Shown here: in pieces, positions 57,931-64,000 of the stretch
Numbering within the stretch: the first letter of the stretch is position 1
Layout: every line of letters starts with the position of its first letter
DNA from: Pseudoxanthomonas sp. z9
GTDB taxonomy: Bacteria; Pseudomonadota; Gammaproteobacteria; Xanthomonadales; Xanthomonadaceae
Direction: 5' to 3'
NCBI RefSeq assembly: GCF_006542425.1
Contig: NZ_VFID01000004.1
Span: 248,001 to 312,000 of the forward strand
Length of the DNA stretch: 64,000 bases
Notes under the pieces: model-generated
Seen by the model: the letters and a program-made list of their open reading frames with translations, nothing else
What the model was told of the DNA's origin: nothing
Databases searched by the model: none
Program-made: the position numbers and the translations under genes

Positions 57931-59586
57931 TTGGCGATCACGACGTTGGTCCGGGGAATGGGATTCCGCGCGGGGCTCTTGCTGGTCCTGGCGTTGGCCT
58001 GCGTTCCCGCGTTCGCCGAAGACTGGGTCTACCGGGTTCGTCCCGGCGACACCCTATGGGATCTGGGCGGCGCCTATCTCAAACCCGGAGTCGACTGGCA
58101 TCGGCTTCAACAGCATAACCGCATCGCCGATCCCTACCGGCTCGCGCCGGGCACCCGCCTGCGCATTCCCTTGACCTGGTTGCGCCAGCAGCCGGCGCGG
58201 GCGCGGGTGGTGGCGTTGATTGGCAAGGCCACCACCATTACCAGCACCGGCACCTCGCAAGCGGTCAACGAAGGCATGGAACTGGGCGCGGGCAGCCGCC
58301 TGATGACCGCCGCGGGCGCATCGCTGAGCCTGCAGTTCGCCGACGGTTCCCGCATGCGCCTGCGCGAGGGCAGCGAACTGGTGCTGGACCGGCTGACCCG
58401 TTACGGCCGCACCGGCATGGTCGACACCCGCCTGCGACTGCAGCGCGGCCGCATCCACAATGAAGTCCGCCATCTGCGCGGCCCCGGCTCACGCTTCATC
58501 GTCGACACGCCCACCGCGTCCTCCGCCGTGCGCGGCACGCGTTTCCGCATCCACAGCGGCGACCAGGGGACCCAGGCGGAGGTGCTGGACGGACGCGTCG
58601 CGGTGACCGTCGGGCGGCATGCGACCTTGCTCAAGCCCGGCTTCGGCACGCACGCGCAAATCGGCGGTGGCGATTCGCTGCAGCCCATCGCGCTGCTGCC
58701 CGCGCCGGATCTGTCATCGGTCGCCGCGCACCAGGACAGCGTGCGTCCGCAGTTCGCCTGGCCCGCGGTCGCCGGCGCCGCGGGCTATCGTGTCCTGATC
58801 AGCCCGCACCCGGATTTCGCGGCGCTCGTCGCCGATCTCGCCAGCAGCGCGCCGTCGATCACCGCCCCGGTGCTGGAGCCCGGCCAATACCACCTGCGGG
58901 TCAGCGCGATTGACGGCGGCGGCCTGGAAGGCCGCGACGCCGACGCCGCCTTCGCCATCGAAGGCCGGCCGGTGCCGCCCTACGCCATCGCTCCCTCGGC
59001 CGGCAGCCTGGTCCGCCAGGACCGTCCGGCGCTGCGCTGGACCCAGGCGCCGGAAGCCCATCGCTACCGCTACGAAGTGGCGGACAACCCCGGGTTCCGC
59101 GACCCGGTCGCGCGAGGGGACGAAGTACGCGGAGAAGCGATCACCGTCGCAGAGCCGCTGGCGCCCGGCGCGTACTATTGGCGGGTGGGCAGCATCGATG
59201 CCCAGGGGAATAAGGGGCCATTTGGAGACGCCATCGAGTTCACGGTCCGCCCACTGGATCCGATCGACGACATCGATCTGGACAAGGAGGGCGCACGCGC
59301 CGGAGGCATCACTTTCCACTGGCGCGCGGGCCAGCCGGGCCAGCGTTACCGTTTCCAGATGTCACGCTCGCCGTCGTTCGACAAGCTGCGCGTCGACGAG
59401 GTGGTCGAACAGCCCGAAATCACCGTGCCCAAGCTGGCCGGCGGAACCTGGTACCTGCGCGCGCAGGCCATCGACACCGACGGTGAAACCGGCGAGTTCG
59501 CGCCGGCGCAGAAGGTCAAGCTGCCCTGCCGACTGTGCCGGGTGGGCGCCGGGGCAGGCGCGGTCCTGCTCCTGCTGAGCCTATGA
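57931..59586 (+). CDS. LysM-FecR domain periplasmic protein
   Basis: The 551-residue product has a signal peptide (AGLLLVLALACVPAFA), a LysM domain at about residues 30-78 (YRVRPGDTLWDLGGAYL...LRIP) that would bind peptidoglycan, and a FecR domain at about 95-205 (LQFADGSRMRLREGSELVLDRL, RFIVDTPTASSAVRGTRFRI). About three fibronectin-like repeats follow (AGYRVLISPHPDF, HRYRYEVADNPGF, QRYRFQMSRSPSF), then a short hydrophobic C-terminus (GAVLLLLSL). Start: TTG with AGGGA 6 bases upstream; an ATG at 57958 is the alternative. Its stop overlaps the diguanylate cyclase start (ATGA), implying a functional pair. Confidence 0.88.
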   Translation: MAITTLVRGMGFRAGLLLVLALACVPAFAEDWVYRVRPGDTLWDLGGAYLKPGVDWHRLQQHNRIADPYRLAPGTRLRIPLTWLRQQPARARVVALIGKATTITSTGTSQAVNEGMELGAGSRLMTAAGASLSLQFADGSRMRLREGSELVLDRLTRYGRTGMVDTRLRLQRGRIHNEVRHLRGPGSRFIVDTPTASSAVRGTRFRIHSGDQGTQAEVLDGRVAVTVGRHATLLKPGFGTHAQIGGGDSLQPIALLPAPDLSSVAAHQDSVRPQFAWPAVAGAAGYRVLISPHPDFAALVADLASSAPSITAPVLEPGQYHLRVSAIDGGGLEGRDADAAFAIEGRPVPPYAIAPSAGSLVRQDRPALRWTQAPEAHRYRYEVADNPGFRDPVARGDEVRGEAITVAEPLAPGAYYWRVGSIDAQGNKGPFGDAIEFTVRPLDPIDDIDLDKEGARAGGITFHWRAGQPGQRYRFQMSRSPSFDKLRVDEVVEQPEITVPKLAGGTWYLRAQAIDTDGETGEFAPAQKVKLPCRLCRVGAGAGAVLLLLSL

Positions 59587-61253
59587 CCACCTCTCTTTCG
59601 ACGCCCAAGCCCAGGAACCGCCTGCTGATCGCGCTGGGCGCGTCGGCGATCGTGGCCTGCCTGATCCTGACCGGCCTGGTCGCGCGGATGGATCAATGGC
59701 TCTACGACCGGCTCGGCCCGCTGGTCTCGCAGGAAGCGGACAACCGCATCGTCGTGGTCGCCATCGACGAAAAGAGCCTGGGCGAACTGGGCCGCTGGCC
59801 GTGGTCGCGACGCCAGCATGCGCGACTGATCGACGAGCTCGGACGCATCGGCGTGCGGGGCATCGGCCTGGATCTGCTGCTGTCCGAACCGGCGCTGTTC
59901 GACCCCGAGGGCGACGCCTTGCTCGCACGGGCGATGAGCCGGCACGGCAAGGTGGTGTTGCCGGTGCTGGCCGAAGCGACCCAGGCCAACGGACCGCTGG
60001 TGGAACTGCTGCCAATCCCGGAATTCTCCGCTTCCGTCGCTTCGCTGGGCCATGTGGACCTGGCCGCGGACGACGATGGCGTGGTGCGCAGCGCCTATCT
60101 GCGCGCCGGCCAGGGTTCCCCGCGCTGGCCGGCGCTGGCACTGGCGCTGAGCCAGTTGGACCAGCCGCTGGCCCAGAATGACGATCTGCCCGGCGAACGC
60201 CTGTCGGATCAGGACCAGGCCTCGCCGCAACGCTGGGTGCGCGATCATCGCGTGCTGGTTCCCTACGCCAGCCCGCCGGCCGGATTCGCCCAGGTTTCCT
60301 ACACCGACGTCATCCACCAGCGCGTGCCGGCGTCGCTGTTGCAGGGACGCTGGGTGCTGGTGGGCACCACCGCGATGGGAATGGGCGACACCGTCAACGT
60401 GCCGGGCCAGCGTGGCGGACGCGGACTGTCCGGCGTGGAGTACGAGGCCAACGTGCTCAACATGCTCATCCAGGGCAGCGCCATCACGCCGATGTCGCTG
60501 GGCGCGCAGTTGCTGCTTTCGGTCCTGCTGGTATCGCTGCCGATGATGCTGTGCGGCTTCCCGGCGTTCCGCCAGATCTGGCGCCCGGCGCTGGCCACGA
60601 TCGCCCTCACCTTGCTGTTTTCCCTGCTGTTGCTGCAGTTCGCGCGGTTATGGTTCCCCGCTTCGGCCACCCTGCTGGTGCTGGCGACCGGCGCGTCGGT
60701 ATGGGTGTACCGCCTGATTCGCCGCACCCAGCGCGCCGCCCAGACCGACCCGCTGACCGGACTGGCCAACCGCAACAAGTTCAACCACGCGCTGGAACAG
60801 GAACTGCGCGCAATCCAGCGCACCCACCTGCCGATGTCGCTGCTGCTGCTGGACATCGATCACTTCAAGCAGCTCAACGACAGCCAGGGGCACGCCAGCG
60901 GCGACGCGGTGCTGCGGTTGCTGGCGCGGGTGCTGCGCGGACGCGCGCGCCGCCCGCGCGATGTGATCGCGCGATTGGGCGGCGATGAATTCGCGGTGCT
61001 GCTGCCGGAAACCTCCGCGCAGGCGGCCGCCACCATCGCCACCACCATCCACGTCGACCTGGCCAATCTCGCCGCCCGCACCGAGCGCGCCCTGGATGCG
61101 CCTCCGTTCACCGCCAGCATCGGCATCCACACCACCCAGGCCGGCGACAACCTGGATTCGGCGGAAGTGTTCGAACGCGCCGACGCGGCGCTGTACCAGG
61201 CCAAGCAGGCCGGCCGCAACCGCAGCGTGAGCCACGCCGCCGCGACGCCCTGA
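59583..61253 (+). CDS. CHASE2-GGDEF diguanylate cyclase
   Basis: The 556-residue inner-membrane protein has an N-terminal helix and a periplasmic CHASE2 sensor (NRIVVVAIDEKSLGELGRWPWSR, RGIGLDLLL, VLVGTTAMGMGDTVNVP) to about residue 300. Three membrane helices and a cytoplasmic GGDEF domain follow (DPLTGLANRNKFN, LLLLDIDHFKQLND). The active-site GGDEF is intact at residues 466-470, and an RxxD inhibitory site (457-460) lies five residues before it, so it should make c-di-GMP with product feedback. It is coupled to the LysM-FecR gene, which may supply the signal. Confidence 0.92.
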   Translation: MTTSLSTPKPRNRLLIALGASAIVACLILTGLVARMDQWLYDRLGPLVSQEADNRIVVVAIDEKSLGELGRWPWSRRQHARLIDELGRIGVRGIGLDLLLSEPALFDPEGDALLARAMSRHGKVVLPVLAEATQANGPLVELLPIPEFSASVASLGHVDLAADDDGVVRSAYLRAGQGSPRWPALALALSQLDQPLAQNDDLPGERLSDQDQASPQRWVRDHRVLVPYASPPAGFAQVSYTDVIHQRVPASLLQGRWVLVGTTAMGMGDTVNVPGQRGGRGLSGVEYEANVLNMLIQGSAITPMSLGAQLLLSVLLVSLPMMLCGFPAFRQIWRPALATIALTLLFSLLLLQFARLWFPASATLLVLATGASVWVYRLIRRTQRAAQTDPLTGLANRNKFNHALEQELRAIQRTHLPMSLLLLDIDHFKQLNDSQGHASGDAVLRLLARVLRGRARRPRDVIARLGGDEFAVLLPETSAQAAATIATTIHVDLANLAARTERALDAPPFTASIGIHTTQAGDNLDSAEVFERADAALYQAKQAGRNRSVSHAAATP

Positions 61254-61284
61254 CCGGCGCCAGCCGCAAGTCTTTTCAGACGTC

Positions 61285-62658
61285 TCAGACGTCCAGTTGC
61301 ATGCCCGGCCGCGCCAGTTCCGCGGTCACGCCGAAGCGCTCGCCGATTTCGCCGGCCAGCGCCTCGCGCGCGCGATCCTCGCCATGCACCAGCACCACCG
61401 GCGGCGAGGGTTCGAAGCCGCCGTACCACCCCAGCAATCCGGCCTGGTCCGCATGCGCGGACAGGCCGCCGATGGTGTGGCACTTCGCGTTGACCCGGTG
61501 ATCGCGGCCGTGGATGCGTACCCAGCGCGCGCCATCGACCAGCCGCCGTCCCAGCGTGCCCTCGGCCTGGTAACCGACGAACACCACGTGCGTGCGCTGC
61601 CGGTCCAGGTTGTGGGCCAGGTGATGCTGGATGCGGCCACCGTTGGCCATGCCCGAACCGGCGATGATGATCGCACCGCTGGTGATCTGGTTGATCGCCA
61701 TCGATTCGGCGGTGCTTTCGGTGATGTGCAGGTTGGGCAGGCGGAACGGATTGGGCGAGCCACGCCAGACTTGCTGTGCTTCCATGTCGAACAGGTCATG
61801 GTGGCGCCCGTATACCTGCACGACCTTGCCGGCCATCGGGCTGTCCAGGAACACGCGCCAGCGCGACAGGTTCCATTCGTCCCAGTGGCGCGCGAACCAG
61901 TACAGCAGTTCCTGGCTGCGGCCGACCGCGAACGCGGGTATCAGCACGTTGCCGCGATCGGCCCAGGCCTGTTCGAGGATATCGCCCAGCTCGCGCACCG
62001 TGGCCGGACGATCGCGATGGTTGCGATCGCCGTAGGTGGACTCCATCAGCACCAGATCCGCCTCGCGCACTGGCGAAGGGTCGCGCAGGATCGGCGTGCC
62101 CTTCTGGCCCAGATCGCCGGAGAACACCAGCTTGCGCCCGTCGGCCCAGACCTCGACGATGCTGGAACCGAGGATATGGCCGGCATCGCGGAAGGCGATG
62201 TCCACGCCCGCCAGGATCGGCTGTCGCTGGTCGTAGGCAGATGGTCGTACCTGTGCCATCGCCGCCTGCACGTCCTCGCGTCCGTACAGCGGCTGGATCT
62301 CGGGCTCGCCGTCGCGGCGGCGGCGGTTGGCGCGTTCGGCGTCCGCTTCGGCCAGCGAGGCCGAATCCATCAGCATCACCGGCATCAGTTCGGCGGTGGC
62401 TGCCTGCGCGTGGATCGGCCCGCGGAATCCCCGCCGCACCAGCAGCGGAATCCGGCCGATGTGATCGATGTGGGCATGGCTCACCACCAGGGCGTCCAGC
62501 GACGATGGTTCGAACGGGAACGGATCGGCGTTGCGCGCCTCGGCCTCGCGGCTGCCCTGGAGCATCCCGCAGTCCAGCAGGATCCGCCGGCCGCCCGCGT
62601 GCAGCAGGTGCATCGAGCCGGTCACCTCGCCGGCCGCGCCATGGAATTCAATCCGCAT
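61285..62658 (-). CDS. MBL-fold beta-CASP RNA/DNA metallohydrolase
   Basis: The 457-residue protein has the zinc motif HAHIDH at residues 61-66, then DAGHILGSSIVEV, VFSGDLGQKG, and the beta-CASP motifs (STYGDRNHRD, IPAFAVGRSQELLY, IIIAGSGMANGGRIQHHL, HTIGGLSAHADQAGLLGWYG). This is the CPSF73/YsaP-like family of ribonucleases. No signal peptide, so it acts in the cytoplasm. GGGAGG lies upstream of the ATG; the frame is open for 20 more codons but without conservation. It is convergent with the cyclase gene. Confidence 0.92.
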   Translation of the reverse strand: MRIEFHGAAGEVTGSMHLLHAGGRRILLDCGMLQGSREAEARNADPFPFEPSSLDALVVSHAHIDHIGRIPLLVRRGFRGPIHAQAATAELMPVMLMDSASLAEADAERANRRRRDGEPEIQPLYGREDVQAAMAQVRPSAYDQRQPILAGVDIAFRDAGHILGSSIVEVWADGRKLVFSGDLGQKGTPILRDPSPVREADLVLMESTYGDRNHRDRPATVRELGDILEQAWADRGNVLIPAFAVGRSQELLYWFARHWDEWNLSRWRVFLDSPMAGKVVQVYGRHHDLFDMEAQQVWRGSPNPFRLPNLHITESTAESMAINQITSGAIIIAGSGMANGGRIQHHLAHNLDRQRTHVVFVGYQAEGTLGRRLVDGARWVRIHGRDHRVNAKCHTIGGLSAHADQAGLLGWYGGFEPSPPVVLVHGEDRAREALAGEIGERFGVTAELARPGMQLDV

Positions 62659-62841
62659 ATCCGGCCTCCCTCGATGTCCGCCCCACCCTAGCATGGCGCG
62701 CCGGCCCGGCCGTGACATGCCGGCGGAAGCTGACGCGTACCATGACCTTCGACACCCCCCGCCTTTCCGGACGGGGAGTAGAGTCCGCGCACGTCCGTCT
62801 GGACAGACCTATCCCAACGCCCTCCCGGGCCGGAGTTGAAA

Positions 62842-64000
62842 GTGACCTTCCGTAAACCGCAGATGCTTCTCTTGTCCCTGGCCGTCACCGCGGCCCTCGC
62901 CGGCTGCTCCAAGCCCAACGAAGCCGCTTCCCCCGACGCCGCCGCCAAGGCCAGCGTCGACAGCGGCGAACTGCAGCTGAAGCTGGACGAGAGCAAGCTG
63001 CCACCGGTGAACCGCTTCCAGATCGCCGATCTGGACACCAGCAAGAACGCCTGCGCCGATTTCACCGGCTACGCCAACGGCAAGTGGCTGGCCGCCAACA
63101 CCATCCCGGGTGATCGCACCAGCTGGGGCGCGTTCGAAATGCTGGATGAGCGCTCCACCGCCGTGCAGCGCCAGTTGGCCGAGCAGGCCGCCGCGCACGC
63201 CAGCGCCACCGGTGTCGAGAAGATCGTCGGCGATCTGTGGGCCACCGGCATGGACGAGGCCAAGGTCAACGCCCAGGGCATCGAGCCGATCAAGGCCGAC
63301 CTGAGCGCGATCGACGGGCTGTCCAGCAAGGAAGCCGTCGTCGAGTACCTGAGCGCCAACGCCGCCAAGGGCCGCAACTTCCTGTTCGGCTTCGGCGGCG
63401 AGGCCGATTTCAAGGATTCCTCGATGGTGATGGCCTACGCCTCGCAGGGCGGCCTGGGCCTGCCGGATCCGGAGTACTACACCAAGGCCGAGAACAAGGA
63501 AAAGCTGCAGGCCTACGAGGCCCACATCGCCAAGGTGCTGGAACTGTCGGGCGTGGCCGTCGCTGACGCCGCCAAGCAGGCCAAGGACGTGGTCGCGTTC
63601 GAAACCCGCCTGGCGAAAGCATCCAAGACCAGCGAGGAACTCTCGCGCGACGTCTCGCTGTACTACAACCCGGTCACCCTGGCCGACGCCGACAAGCTGA
63701 CCCCGAACTTCTCCTGGACCCGGTTCTTCGAATCGCAGGGCGTGAAGGCGGACAAGTTCTCGCTGGCGATGCCGGGCTTCCACCAGGAAGTCAGCAAGAT
63801 GCTGGGCGACACCGACCCGGCGATCTGGCGCGCCTACTTGCGCTTCCATACGGTCGACGGCGCCTCGCCGTACCTGAGCGAGGCCTTCGTCAACGAGAAC
63901 TTCAACTTCTACGCCAAGACCCTGCGCGGGCAGAAGGAAATCAAGCCGCGCTGGAAGCGCGTGCTCGACACCGTGGAAGGCGAGGCCGGCGAAGCACTGG
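62842..64000 (+). CDS. M13-family metallopeptidase lipoprotein (3' end missing)
   Basis: The 386 residues visible have a lipoprotein signal with LAGC (Cys22). The N-terminal M13 (neprilysin/PepO-like) domain follows: CADFTGYANGKWLAANTIPG, GAFEMLDERSTAVQRQL, and LGLPDPEYYTKAENKEKLQAYEAHI. The catalytic HExxH lies beyond the window. The start is a GTG with GGAG 6 bases upstream; TTG two codons earlier and an internal ATG are alternatives. Lipidation anchors it to a membrane facing the periplasm, where it would degrade oligopeptides. Confidence 0.9.
   Translation, partial: MTFRKPQMLLLSLAVTAALAGCSKPNEAASPDAAAKASVDSGELQLKLDESKLPPVNRFQIADLDTSKNACADFTGYANGKWLAANTIPGDRTSWGAFEMLDERSTAVQRQLAEQAAAHASATGVEKIVGDLWATGMDEAKVNAQGIEPIKADLSAIDGLSSKEAVVEYLSANAAKGRNFLFGFGGEADFKDSSMVMAYASQGGLGLPDPEYYTKAENKEKLQAYEAHIAKVLELSGVAVADAAKQAKDVVAFETRLAKASKTSEELSRDVSLYYNPVTLADADKLTPNFSWTRFFESQGVKADKFSLAMPGFHQEVSKMLGDTDPAIWRAYLRFHTVDGASPYLSEAFVNENFNFYAKTLRGQKEIKPRWKRVLDTVEGEAGEAL

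Overview
The window is a contiguous piece of a high-GC gamma-proteobacterial chromosome, most likely from the Xanthomonadaceae/Lysobacteraceae (Lysobacter, Luteimonas, Pseudoxanthomonas or a close relative). This rests on the gene order rseP-bamA-lpxD-fabZ-lpxA-lpxB-rnhB-dnaE-accA with no skp between bamA and lpxD, on the xanthomonad-like starts of the YjgA and RsfS homologues, on several intergenic repeats of types familiar from this group (GTAG palindromes, GATTCCC arrays, REP-like pairs), and on the abundance of TonB-dependent receptors. A sampled core line (12841-12900) is 70% GC by hand count. No rRNA, tRNA, prophage, insertion sequence or CRISPR array was found.

Layout. 1-7.8 kb: envelope biogenesis operon (site-2 protease RseP, BamA, lipid A enzymes LpxD/LpxA/LpxB with FabZ, then RNase HII), with ATGA start/stop overlaps between lpxD, fabZ, lpxA and lpxB. 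8-13.3 kb: a hypothetical gene, DNA polymerase III alpha and acetyl-CoA carboxylase alpha. 13.3-15.5 kb: a catalytically degenerate GT51-like membrane protein coupled to a TPR membrane protein, and two tiny membrane proteins. 15.5-18 kb: tilS, xseB, ispA, closed by a symmetrical terminator. 18-28.3 kb (minus strand): DUF4870 protein, PmbA, (plus-strand YjgA), TldD, YhdP, RNase G and Maf.

28.4-33.8 kb: accessory or mixed region with a SIMPL-domain protein, a TonB-like protein, two unrecognised secreted proteins in a locally AT-rich segment, RlmH, and a Tat-exported PhoX-type phosphatase behind a candidate Pho box. 33.8-39.6 kb (minus strand): RsfS, NadD, HolA, LptE and LeuS. The minus-strand housekeeping run leuS-lptE-holA-nadD-rsfS-rlmH-maf-rng-yhdP-tldD looks like one ancestral string with plus-strand genes inserted in it.

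39.7-44.1 kb: secreted amidohydrolase, a three-gene Xre-regulator/membrane-protein module with its own palindromic operator, a periplasmic hypothetical and a CnoX-like thioredoxin-TPR protein. 44.1-51.6 kb: GTAG-type palindrome array, AraC regulator, an Oar-like TonB-dependent receptor, a gap with a strong orphan terminator, and a siderophore-type receptor preceded by a near-consensus Fur box. 51.6-64 kb: DUF4442 protein, an unrecognised envelope protein, DUF502 protein, queuosine-precursor transporter, serine hydrolase, FAD oxidoreductase, a LysM-FecR protein coupled to a CHASE2-GGDEF diguanylate cyclase, an MBL/beta-CASP nuclease, and the start of an M13 metallopeptidase lipoprotein.

No single wholly novel system is evident. 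The best candidates for new biology are the pseudo-GT51/TPR pair downstream of accA, the LysM-FecR/CHASE2-GGDEF pair, the operator-controlled Xre module, the AT-rich secreted-protein pair, and the orphan terminator upstream of the Oar-like receptor. All searches were by eye; family names come from motif recognition, not database runs.
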